Assembly (NCBI GenBank): GCA_964589725.1
Contig: CAZPUJ010000497.1
Location: 1-8,041, forward strand
Length of the DNA stretch: 8,041 nucleotides
Origin: CAYSHJ01 sp964589725
GTDB taxonomy: Bacteria; Planctomycetota; Planctomycetia; Planctomycetales; Planctomycetaceae
Reading direction: 5' to 3'
The position numbers and the translations under genes were made by a program. Positions 1 to 6,518 of the stretch are shown here, one piece after another. Each line of letters begins with the position of its first letter. Within the stretch, counting starts at the first letter, position 1. The notes under the pieces are model-generated. The model saw only the letters and a list, made by a program, of their open reading frames with translations. It searched no databases and was not told the origin of the DNA.

Positions 1-1
1 G

Positions 2-2572
2 GACAAAACGCTGGGCACGGGGTGCGTGAAGGTCACGCCGGCGCATGATCCGAACGACTATGCGTGCGGGCTGCGGAATAAGTTGCCGATGATCAATATC
101 CTCAACCCGGATGGCACGCTCAACGAGCACGGCGGCCAGTACGCCGGGCTGACGATGTCTGCGGCTCGCGAGCGGGTCGTCGACGATATGAAAACGCTCG
201 GCCACTTCGAAAAGGTCGAGGACCGCACGATCCCGCTGATGCACAGCGACCGCTCGAAGACCCCCATCGAGCCGTTCTTGAGCGACCAGTGGTTCGTGAA
301 GATGGACACGCTCGCCGAGGCCGCCATGCAAGCCGTCCGCGACGGCAAAGTGAAATTCTTCCCGTCGCGCTACACGACCAGCTACATGGACTGGCTCGGC
401 GAGAAACGGGACTGGTGCATCAGCCGACAGCTCTGGTGGGGACATCGCATTCCAGTGTGGTCGGGGAGTGCCGAGGGACTCGGCGTCGACCTGCCTGATT
501 ATGCAATTCAACAGTACATTCCGGCACTCTTTCCGTTTGCGGGGACCGTTGCGGCGGACGGCGTCAACATTGAACTCGCCGAACAGTTTCGAGATCGAAT
601 TTGCGGGCGGTTGTCACCTACTGATCCAAAGCGGATCCTCGTGTGTGTGGCGCCCGGCCACCCGGAGATCGAGGCACTTCTCGAACGCGGGGGCATGGTG
701 CAGGACGAAGATGTTCTCGACACATGGTTCAGTTCGGCGCTCTGGCCGCACGCGACGCTCGGTTGGCCGGACACGGAACACAATTCGCCGATGAGCGCGC
801 GTGATGACTCCGGGCTAGGGGGGGGCGTTAGCCCCCCGGTTGGTGGAACGTCACCGGACTCGGAGTCGCCAGACTCTCAGCGAACCGGGGGGCTGACGCC
901 CCCCGCTAGCCAGGAACATCCGGGGACTAACGAAGTTCTCTCCTACTTCTACCCCGGCAACGTGCTGGTCACGTCGCGCGACATCATCACGCTGTGGGTG
1001 GCTCGGATGGTGCTGACGGGGTTGTACAACATGGGGGACGTGCCGTTCCGGCATGTCTGCATTCACCCGAAGATTCTCGATGGGTTTGGGCAGACGATGT
1101 CGAAGTCGAAGGGGAACGGCGTCGATCCGCTGGACCTGATCGACAAGTACGGCACCGACGCCGTGCGGTTCACCATCGCCAGCTTCGCCGGCGAGACGCA
1201 GGACGTGCGCCTGCCGGTCGGGTACGAGTGCCCTCACTGCGGCCACGTCATCCCGCAGACGCTGGAGCACCAAAAAGCCGTCCCCGGCGGCGGAGCGAAA
1301 CCGCGCGTCAAATGCGCGAAATGCAAAACCGCCTCGCAGTACAGCAGCCCCTGGTTCGAACCCGACCCCGGCGAACCAGTTGCTCGCGTCGTCAGCGAAC
1401 GCTTCGAGTACGGCCGCAATTTCTGTAACAAACTCTGGAACGCGGCGCGGTTCGCGATGCTGAACTTGATGCCGCCGGCGGTTGCCTCTGCCGATCAGGC
1501 GAACGGGGTGCGTCAGCCCCCTGGTCCCGATGGAAGTGTTGAAGCGCCGACGCCACCAGGGGGCTTACGCCCCCCGTTCGCCGGGTACACACCCGGCCCC
1601 GTCGCCGAGTCGGATCTGAAACTCGAAGACCTATGGATTCTCAGCCGTCTGTCCCACACTTGCGGCGAGGTCACCTCGATGCTCGGCCGCTACCGCTTCG
1701 ACGAGGCGACTCGCATCCTGCGCGACTTCGTCTGGAACGAGTTCTGCGATTGGTATCTGGAAATGATCAAGCCGCGCCTCCGCGACGAATCGCTGAAGCC
1801 GACGGCTCAACGAGTCCTCGTCAGCGTCCTCGACACCATCGTCCGCCTGCTACACCCGTTCGCACCGTTCATTACGGAAGAACTGTGGCAACGTCTGAAT
1901 GAGATCGCGCCGGTGAGGGGATTGAATTGTTTAACCGCAACGCCAACGGCGTGCGCGCGACCGGCTGACAACGCCAATGCCAACTCGCCACCCGCCCCGA
2001 TGGGGCAGGGGTTAAACATGCTGCACCCGCAACCCTCCGCATCCAGCGTCATGATCGCTCCCTGGCCCGACGTCCCGACGTCGTGGCAAAACCGCGAACT
2101 CGAACGCCGCTTCGAGCGGCTGCAAGAAACGATCGTCGCCGTACGCAACGTCCGCGCGCTCTACAACATCGCGCCGAGCACCCCGATCCAACTCCACATG
2201 CGTTGCAGCGCCGGCATCGCCTCCGAGATGCAACACGTCGCCGCGCAGTTCGAGAATCTCTCGAAAGCGTTACTCGCCGCCGCCGGAGCCGACGTACAAC
2301 CGCCAACCTGCTCCGCCAGTTTTAGTTTGACCGACGCCGACGGCTTCGTCCCGCTGGAAGGTCTGATCGACCGCGACGCCGAACTCGCTCGCCAACGCAA
2401 AGAGGCGGAGAAACTTCGCGGCCTGATCACCTCGAACGAAAAGAAACTCCAGAACGAAGGCTTCGTCGCCAAAGCCCCCGCCGACGTCCTCCAACAAACC
2501 CGCGATGCACTGGAGAACTACAAAAAGCAGCTCGCCAGCGTGGAGCAGATCATCAACAGCTTGCAAAAGTGA
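2..2572 (+). CDS. valS: Valyl-tRNA synthetase, 3' part (5' end outside window)
   Basis: This class I aminoacyl-tRNA synthetase charges tRNA-Val with valine in the cytoplasm. The frame is open from the left edge, so the GTG at 26 is internal. The fragment opens in the editing domain (GTGCVKVTPAHDPND). Counting from the GTG at 26, it continues with RQLWWGHRIP (about 134-143), DVLDTWFSSALWP (about 229-241) and the KMSKS loop in the form TMSKSKGNG (357-365). An anticodon-binding domain follows, including FCDWYLEMIKPRL. A C-terminal coiled-coil arm (about 785-848) ends in QIINSLQK. Several stretches are longer than in typical bacterial ValRS: a roughly 50-residue extension near 147-215, a CxxC...CxxC zinc-ribbon-like insert (C402, C405, C430, C433), and three segments encoded by palindromic DNA (about 263-296, 491-519, 635-664). 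No stop or frameshift results. Identity is very secure; the missing part is the N-terminal Rossmann half with the HIGH motif. Confidence 0.97.
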   Translation, partial: DKTLGTGCVKVTPAHDPNDYACGLRNKLPMINILNPDGTLNEHGGQYAGLTMSAARERVVDDMKTLGHFEKVEDRTIPLMHSDRSKTPIEPFLSDQWFVKMDTLAEAAMQAVRDGKVKFFPSRYTTSYMDWLGEKRDWCISRQLWWGHRIPVWSGSAEGLGVDLPDYAIQQYIPALFPFAGTVAADGVNIELAEQFRDRICGRLSPTDPKRILVCVAPGHPEIEALLERGGMVQDEDVLDTWFSSALWPHATLGWPDTEHNSPMSARDDSGLGGGVSPPVGGTSPDSESPDSQRTGGLTPPASQEHPGTNEVLSYFYPGNVLVTSRDIITLWVARMVLTGLYNMGDVPFRHVCIHPKILDGFGQTMSKSKGNGVDPLDLIDKYGTDAVRFTIASFAGETQDVRLPVGYECPHCGHVIPQTLEHQKAVPGGGAKPRVKCAKCKTASQYSSPWFEPDPGEPVARVVSERFEYGRNFCNKLWNAARFAMLNLMPPAVASADQANGVRQPPGPDGSVEAPTPPGGLRPPFAGYTPGPVAESDLKLEDLWILSRLSHTCGEVTSMLGRYRFDEATRILRDFVWNEFCDWYLEMIKPRLRDESLKPTAQRVLVSVLDTIVRLLHPFAPFITEELWQRLNEIAPVRGLNCLTATPTACARPADNANANSPPAPMGQGLNMLHPQPSASSVMIAPWPDVPTSWQNRELERRFERLQETIVAVRNVRALYNIAPSTPIQLHMRCSAGIASEMQHVAAQFENLSKALLAAAGADVQPPTCSASFSLTDADGFVPLEGLIDRDAELARQRKEAEKLRGLITSNEKKLQNEGFVAKAPADVLQQTRDALENYKKQLASVEQIINSLQK
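813..911. repeat. Palindromic element 1 inside valS
   Basis: Two 29-base arms (813-841 and 883-911) are inverted complements with two mismatches. They enclose a 41-base centre. Each arm is itself a palindrome of the form GGGGGGC-GTTA/GTCA-GCCCCCC, so the element could fold as a branched hairpin or cruciform. The element is 99 bases long, a multiple of three. It reads through in the valS frame as a Gly/Pro/Ser-rich segment (GLGGGVSPPV ... GGLTPPAS). It lies between the conserved ATLGWPD block and the conserved FYPGNVLVTSRDII block, where bacterial ValRS normally has only a short linker. A G8 run sits at 818-825. The core is shared with the element at 1498-1582. Confidence 0.9.
1498..1582. repeat. 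Palindromic element 2 inside valS, same family as element 1
   Basis: The arms 1498-1525 and 1555-1582 are 28-base inverted complements with two mismatches around a 29-base centre. The core (CGGGG-K-GCGT-Y-AGCCCCC-Y-GGT) matches that of the element at 813-911, so the two belong to one repeat family although their outer arm sequences differ. In the valS frame it encodes a Gly/Pro-rich stretch (ANGVRQPPGPD ... GGLRPPFAG). It sits between the FAMLNLMP block and the LEDLWILSRL block, at the junction of the catalytic and anticodon-binding domains, where a short variable linker is usual. Confidence 0.9.
1929..2017. repeat. Palindromic-ended insertion 3 inside valS (different family)
   Basis: The segment begins with GTTTAACC (1929-1936) and ends with the exact inverted complement GGTTAAAC (2010-2017). 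Inside are short hairpins, CGCC-AAC-GGCG (1941-1951) and CCCC-GAT-GGGG (about 1996-2006). It encodes a low-complexity Ala/Asn/Pro stretch (about residues 635-664) between the conserved ITEELWQRL block and the SVMIAPWPD block, longer than the usual linker there. The frame is kept. The sequence is unlike the other two valS elements, so it is probably a second repeat family. The element boundaries are less certain because only the eight-base ends match perfectly. Confidence 0.65.
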
Positions 2573-2606
2573 TCGTGCTCACTGAATCGGCAAAGTGTCG
2601 AAAGCG

Positions 2607-2611
2607 GGAGG
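2607..2611 (+). promoter_or_regulatory. Strong ribosome binding site for the HNH gene
   Basis: GGAGG lies inside GGGAGGTGG (2606-2614), eight bases before the ATG at 2620. It is the best Shine-Dalgarno match I see in the window. It fixes the start of the HNH gene in the frame that is lost 100 bases later, which is the main reason for calling a frameshift and not a late TTG start at 2798. Confidence 0.75.
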
Positions 2612-2619
2612 TGGCCCAA

Positions 2620-3625
2620 ATGCTCGAGAGAGTACGAACGATAAGCCAAGTTCGCGACTTGCTTGCACGGTTCCAGGAATTTGGAAAACGTGATCCTCGT
2701 TGGGCGAAGAAAGTGATTTGCGCGGGGGGAAGCCACTATTGGCTGGCTGTGGGATGAAGATTCTCGGACCTTCGGCCCAAACAAATGGTGCGGGTATTTG
2801 CATGTCAGCCCCGAAGAATACGATCGAGAGCTAGTTGAGACTGGTGGTGGGCCAGCAAGAGATGCGATTGAAAGTATTTTTCGTGAAAGATATAGACGAG
2901 ATCTCACGCTCCACGAAGAACTTCATCACTGGGCCGAAAAACTCACTGGAAAAGTGGGTGCCCTACGTGGTCGAGAATCAGAGGCGAAGTGGAAGTTCAT
3001 TCGACTCAAACGGTCAACAACGCTTGCGACGCCGGCGCTAATTCAGGAGCGACCAGTTGCGTCAGAGAAGAGTGGCGTCACTCCATCTGAGTCCTCTAGT
3101 TCCGTTGCTCCGCCAGAGAAAGTCGTCCTTGATCCTTCGGAGATTCTTGATCCAAAGGAGATGACCACGATCGCTGACAAACTCGATGAGTCCGCGTATT
3201 TTGATCCTCCAACCGAAGAAGACGCTCGCAAGCGTGTGTTACGTGAAATCGTCCAACGTGGTGGGCAACATCGTTTCCGCGAACAGTTATTGGTTGCGTA
3301 CCGGAACCGCTGTGCTGTCACCGGGTGTAGCCTCGTTCCGGTTCTCGAAGCGGCCCACATTCAGCGATATCTTGGAGAGCACACGAATTCGGTTACAAAC
3401 GGTCGGTTGCTTCGCGCCGACATCCACACGCTTTTCGATTTGAATTTGCTGGGAATCAATCCTGACGATCTGACTGTTTCGGTCGCAGAGTTTGTTCATG
3501 GAACTTCCTATGAAAAATTCGACGGTCGACCGCTCCGATTGCCGCATGACGACAGTATGAAACCGTCAATAGAGTCATTGAGGATTCGCTGGGAGGAATA
3601 TTGGGCCAACTCTGGCGAGCGTTGA
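2620..3625 (+). CDS. HNH endonuclease (HNH_2 type), frameshifted near the N-terminus; possible pseudogene
   Basis: This is a predicted nuclease with a C-terminal HNH domain of the kind seen in restriction-like enzymes; its target is unknown. Translation from ATG 2620 (strong ribosome binding site) runs in one frame to the G6 run at 2724-2729, then meets a TGA at 2755-2757. The next frame is open from about 2717 to 3625. Removing one G gives a continuous protein of about 334 residues through KVICAG/EATIGWLWDED. In that numbering the domain shows C231 and C236 (CAVTGC), H246 (EAAHI), N260 (TNGRLLRAD) and H269 (DIHTLFD), the expected HNH order. The N-terminal 180 residues are mostly charged helices and I do not recognise them. 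The gene begins 47 bases after the valS stop and may be cotranscribed. Use of A/T-ending codons differs from valS, suggesting separate ancestry. If no shift occurs, only a shortened protein from TTG 2798 or another internal start could carry the domain. Confidence 0.85.
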
Positions 3626-3692
3626 ATTCAACTTCCGGGAAAACGAGGAATCGAGTTTCAAGCCATGAAGATCATTTCTGTTGACGACTTCC

Positions 3693-3696
3693 GAGG
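3693..3696 (+). promoter_or_regulatory. Ribosome binding site of the small interrupted gene
   Basis: GAGG at 3693-3696 (within GAGGTG) lies six bases before the ATG at 3703. An in-frame TGA just upstream (about 3682) excludes a longer product in this frame, so this site decides the start. Confidence 0.5.
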
Positions 3697-3702
3697 TGCC
3701 CT

Positions 3703-3930
3703 ATGCGAATTTCAGGCAAGCGAGTGTCTCAGACGCGGCTCGTCCAAAAAGGTCGCTTCGTGGTTGCGGTGGACGTGGAAATGGTCACCACTCCCGATGA
3801 TCAATCCGAACCGTGCCTTGAAGCGGAGACCGTCAACTTCTTGAAAGAAGTCTCCGAACATGCTTAGCAAGGTGATCGAGCTTGGTTGGCTCAGCACGGC
3901 AAGGTTTACGAACTCGTCGAGCAAGCGTGA
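3703..3930 (+). pseudogene. Small protein gene interrupted by an in-frame TAG
   Basis: ATG 3703 opens a frame of 54 codons (MRISGKRVSQTRLV ... FLKEVSEHA) that stops at TAG 3865-3867. The same frame continues without a change as QGDRAWLAQHGKVYELVEQA to TGA 3928-3930. That tail reads as a natural C-terminus: an acidic-to-basic turn, then W-L-x-x-H-G-K-V-Y. The whole would be a protein of about 75 residues. From memory it resembles short planctomycete proteins containing a VxVEMV...PDDxSEPCxExETVxFLxEV core followed by GDxxWLxxHGKVY; I know no name or function for them. The simplest reading is one nonsense mutation, for example from AAG, GAG or CAG. Suppression of the amber codon or a sequencing error are alternatives. 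It lies between two nuclease-type genes on the same strand. Confidence 0.7.
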
Positions 3931-4042
3931 CAAACTGAGCGTGGATCCGTCAGTGCCGGCATCCGGTTCAACTCGCCGTGAGTTCTTGGCTGCTGTCGAT
4001 GCTGTTGGCTCGCATTCGATGGGCGAGGCCATGCGAATAGCG

Positions 4043-4188
4043 GGTCAGGAAGACTGGTGTCAGGAAAATGGTTTTTTGAATTTCGCGACGCTGGATCGGA
4101 GATCCTAAATTCGATACCAGTCGCCGTGATGATGGCTCAAGCCGTACTTCTTTGTGTTTCCATTTTCCTGACACCAGTCTTCCTGACC
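4043..4188. repeat. Inverted-repeat element A, upstream of the GxxExxY gene
   Basis: The arms 4043-4071 and 4160-4188 are perfect 29-base inverted complements separated by 88 bases. Each arm contains GTCAGGAA twice, 15 bases apart (GTCAGGAA-GACTGGT-GTCAGGAA in the left arm). The interior holds a nested hairpin (GAATTT 4078-4083 with AAATTC 4107-4112, enclosing GGATC-GGA-GATCC) and GGCT-CA-AGCC (4136-4145). No protein is evident in it. The right arm ends 19 bases before the GxxExxY start codon, so the element forms most of that gene's leader. The preceding stretch, 3931-4042, shows nothing I can identify. Confidence 0.92.
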
Positions 4189-4207
4189 GACAATTCGGAG
4201 ACTGCTC

Positions 4208-4993
4208 ATGCCAATCCAAGCTCCGTGCTTACCGCGGTTATCTACCGACGCGATGCGTGAGTTGGATTACACCGTGATGGGGCAGGCGTTTGCCTCGCAT
4301 CACGAACTCGGACGGATGTGTGACGAGCCTGTCTATCAGGCGGACTTGGCCGCGCGGCTGACGGAAATCGGGATCACGGCGCGCCGCGAACATCAAATCC
4401 GCGTGACTCACCGTGACTTTGTGAAGGTCTACGAGGTCGACTTAATCGTCGCCGACAAAATCGTGTACGAGCTGAAGGCTGTCGCAAGCTTGTTGGGCGA
4501 GCATGAAGCGCAGTTGCTCAACTACTTGCTGCTGACCAACACGGCGCACGGCAAGCTGATCAACTTCCGGCCGGGCAAAGTCGAGAGTCGCTTCGTCAAC
4601 GCGCCCATCGATGACGCGCGGCGGCGGCAATTCCGTATCGTCTACGACTCGTTGACTGCGGATGCGTCGCCATTGCGAGATCTGCTGATGGGACTGATCG
4701 AAGACTGGGGAATGTTTCTCGATCTGGCTCTCTACACGCAGGCGCTGACTCACTTTCTTGGCGGCGAGGCCAAAGTGATTCAGCAGGTGCCGATGACTCG
4801 TGGCGAGATTCCACTCGGCAATCAACGTCTGTACCTGTTCTCTCACGATGCGGCGTTTCGCATCACGGGATTCAAGCATGACTTGGCGGCTCAGGAAGCG
4901 CACCTGCGACGCATGCTGGAACTGACTCCGTTGAATGCGATCCACTGGATCAATCTTTGTCGCGATGAAGCCAGTCTGGTCACGATTCAATAG
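4208..4993 (+). CDS. GxxExxY protein, PD-(D/E)XK nuclease-like, with C-terminal extension
   Basis: The 261-residue product has an N-terminal half matching the GxxExxY family (assigned to the PD-(D/E)XK nuclease superfamily in family databases, as I recall). The naming motif appears as HELGRMCDEPVY (32-43), with Met replacing the usual Gly that starts GxxExxY. The candidate nuclease core is D78 in VYEVDLIV and E88-x-K90 in YELKAV, then HEAQLLNYL (99-107) and GKLINF (115-120). Typical members end near residue 130. Here about 130 more residues follow, with predicted helices and no motif I recognise (DWGMFLDLALYTQAL, HDLAAQEAHLRRMLEL, ending INLCRDEASLVTIQ). GGAG at 4197-4200, seven bases upstream, supports the ATG at 4208. 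The gene is flanked on both sides by related inverted-repeat elements. Its cellular role is not established. Confidence 0.88.
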   Translation: MPIQAPCLPRLSTDAMRELDYTVMGQAFASHHELGRMCDEPVYQADLAARLTEIGITARREHQIRVTHRDFVKVYEVDLIVADKIVYELKAVASLLGEHEAQLLNYLLLTNTAHGKLINFRPGKVESRFVNAPIDDARRRQFRIVYDSLTADASPLRDLLMGLIEDWGMFLDLALYTQALTHFLGGEAKVIQQVPMTRGEIPLGNQRLYLFSHDAAFRITGFKHDLAAQEAHLRRMLELTPLNAIHWINLCRDEASLVTIQ

Positions 4994-5000
4994 GGCGAGC

Positions 5001-5097
5001 GTCAGGAAAACTGGTGTCAGGAAGACGAAAACAAGAATGAAGAAAGATTTGTGAACGCGCTTACTGCCTTCATTTTCTTGACACCAGTCTTCCTGAC
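5001..5097. repeat. Inverted-repeat element B, downstream of the GxxExxY gene
   Basis: The arms 5001-5027 and 5071-5097 are inverted complements over 27 bases with four mismatches; two of these become G-U pairs in RNA. The arm sequence is the same GTCAGGAA-x7-GTCARGAA motif as in element A. The 43-base interior is unrelated to that of element A. It lies between the convergent GxxExxY (stop 4993) and DUF1501 (stop 5109-5111) genes, so its transcript hairpin could act as a two-way terminator. That role is inferred; no clear T-run follows either arm. Confidence 0.88.
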
Positions 5098-5108
5098 TTT
5101 CGCGTCGT

Positions 5109-6518
5109 TCACATCACGCCCGCGATCGGTTCGGCGGCGTGGCCGAAATAGACCGGCCGGTTGGCGGACGTGTAGAGCGGCTTCGAGCGGTCGATGCCGA
5201 GCTTTTCGTAGATCGTTGAAGCGTACTCTTCCGGCGTGTGAGGGGAGTCGAGCACATAGCCGCCGTCGGCGTCGGTCTTGCCGATGACTCGGCCGCCGGG
5301 AGTTCCCGCGCCGGCGAAGACGATGGAATAGGCGTCGGTCCAGTGATCGCGGCCTCCGAAGGCGTTGAGGCGCGGCGTGCGGCCGAACTCGGTGATGAAG
5401 CAGACCAACGTTTCCGCCAGCAGCCCGCGTTGGTCGAGGTCTTGAATCAACGCCGCGAAGGCGCGATCGGTGCTGCCCATCATGACCCAGTGGCCGATGC
5501 CGTAGCGACCCTCGCCGCCGGCCTTGTCGCGGATCGTGCCGCACGAACCGGACGTGTAAATCAAGTCGTGATGGTCCCAGTTCAGATTGAATCCGCCGGG
5601 CACTTCGTCGGAGAACGGCCAGCGAACATCCACCGTCACGAATCGCACGCCCGCTTCGATCAGCTTGCGACCGACGAGATAGCACGCTCCGCGATGACCG
5701 CGACCGTACAGCTCACGCGTGGCGGGGGACTCGGATTGGAGATCGAAGGCGTTCTCGACGCGCGAACTGGTCAGTGTGTCGAAGGCTTGTGAGTAAAACC
5801 GGTCCATGCCATCGACATTGCGTGCCGGTGCAAAGCGTGCATCCAGCGAGGTCAACATTTCTCGACGACCGGCCAATCTCGGCCCGGCGTTTTCTCCACG
5901 CGGCAGCAAGTCGGCGACTTTCCAATTCGGGGCCGAGACGTCACTCCCGCCGGTCTTGAAGACCCGCGACGCGGCGGGCAAGAAGCCGATTCTCGCCGAT
6001 GCGTTCTGCTCGTCGTTGCCGGGGACCATGATGTACGGCGGCAAGTCGCGGCACTCGCTGCCAAGAATCTTCGTCGCGATACAGCCGATGTCCGGCATCT
6101 CCATTGGGCTGCTGGGATGCGAGCCAGACAGCATGTATTGAGTCCCCTCCCCGTGTCCGTTCGCTCCCGTCTTGGGATGTCTCATCGAACGGATGACTGC
6201 CAGCTTGTGAGCCACTCGCGCGGTGTGAAACAGCAGTTCGGTAAATTGAATCCCCGGAACGCTCGTCGCGATCGGATTGAACGGGCTGCGATGTTCCGCC
6301 ACCGCGTCGGGCTTCGGATCCCACGTGTCCATGTGCGACAAGCCGCCCTGTTCGAGCACGACCAGCACGTTCTTCGCCGCCGGCTTCCCGTGCCCCGCCG
6401 CAGCCTGGGCCTGCATCTCCAACCACTGCGGCAACGACAGTCCGAGCACTCCGGCCGACCCAATTTGCAACGCTCGCCGTCGAGACCACGAACCAGCCAG
6501 CGGAGAAAGTTTGCTCAT
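5109..6518 (-). CDS. DUF1501 domain-containing protein, probable Tat-exported
   Basis: The 469-residue protein belongs to the DUF1501 family, which has an alkaline phosphatase/sulfatase-like fold and is very abundant in planctomycetes; its substrate is unknown. ATG 6518 is chosen because it places a twin-arginine-type signal at the N-terminus: SRRRALQIG (12-20), then a hydrophobic run GVLGLSLP and small residues to about 41. The open frame extends 38 codons further to 6632, but that would bury the signal. Family blocks are GGLSHMDTWDPKP (58-70), HPKTGANGHGEGTQYMLSG (114-132), MPDIGCIATKILG (141-153), LPPYIMVPG (159-167), a WDHHD segment (314-318), ITEFGRTPR (375-383) and GRDHW (389-393). The His/Asp residues in these blocks are candidate metal ligands. 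In planctomycetes such genes often pair with DUF1549/DUF1553 genes; none is in this window. No clear ribosome binding site precedes the start. Confidence 0.95.
   Translation of the reverse strand: MSKLSPLAGSWSRRRALQIGSAGVLGLSLPQWLEMQAQAAAGHGKPAAKNVLVVLEQGGLSHMDTWDPKPDAVAEHRSPFNPIATSVPGIQFTELLFHTARVAHKLAVIRSMRHPKTGANGHGEGTQYMLSGSHPSSPMEMPDIGCIATKILGSECRDLPPYIMVPGNDEQNASARIGFLPAASRVFKTGGSDVSAPNWKVADLLPRGENAGPRLAGRREMLTSLDARFAPARNVDGMDRFYSQAFDTLTSSRVENAFDLQSESPATRELYGRGHRGACYLVGRKLIEAGVRFVTVDVRWPFSDEVPGGFNLNWDHHDLIYTSGSCGTIRDKAGGEGRYGIGHWVMMGSTDRAFAALIQDLDQRGLLAETLVCFITEFGRTPRLNAFGGRDHWTDAYSIVFAGAGTPGGRVIGKTDADGGYVLDSPHTPEEYASTIYEKLGIDRSKPLYTSANRPVYFGHAAEPIAGVM

Noticed and set aside
2835..3041. 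Alternative plus-strand frame in the HNH gene (TTG start, ...SLEKWVPYVVENQRR...)
   Set aside because: It reads like protein and has G/C-rich third positions, but it has no ribosome binding site. The overlapping HNH frame is continuous from EATIGWLWDED into the HNH domain, so using this one would need two extra frameshifts.
2798..3625. HNH gene starting at TTG 2798
   Set aside because: No ribosome binding site; coherent sequence (GWLWDEDSRTFG...) lies upstream in the same frame, and a strong start exists at 2620 one frame away.
3621..3632. 12-base perfect palindrome GTTGAATTCAAC over the HNH stop codon
   Set aside because: No loop and no T-run, and palindromes of this length can arise by chance; I cannot assign a role.
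3665..3844. 59-codon frame beginning MKIISVDDF
   Set aside because: The first residues look plausible, but no ribosome binding site precedes it and most of it is an out-of-frame reading of the interrupted small gene at 3703-3930.
4043..5097. CRISPR-like repeats
   Set aside because: Only four arm copies in inverted pairs, spaced irregularly and with a gene between; no regular spacers or cas genes.
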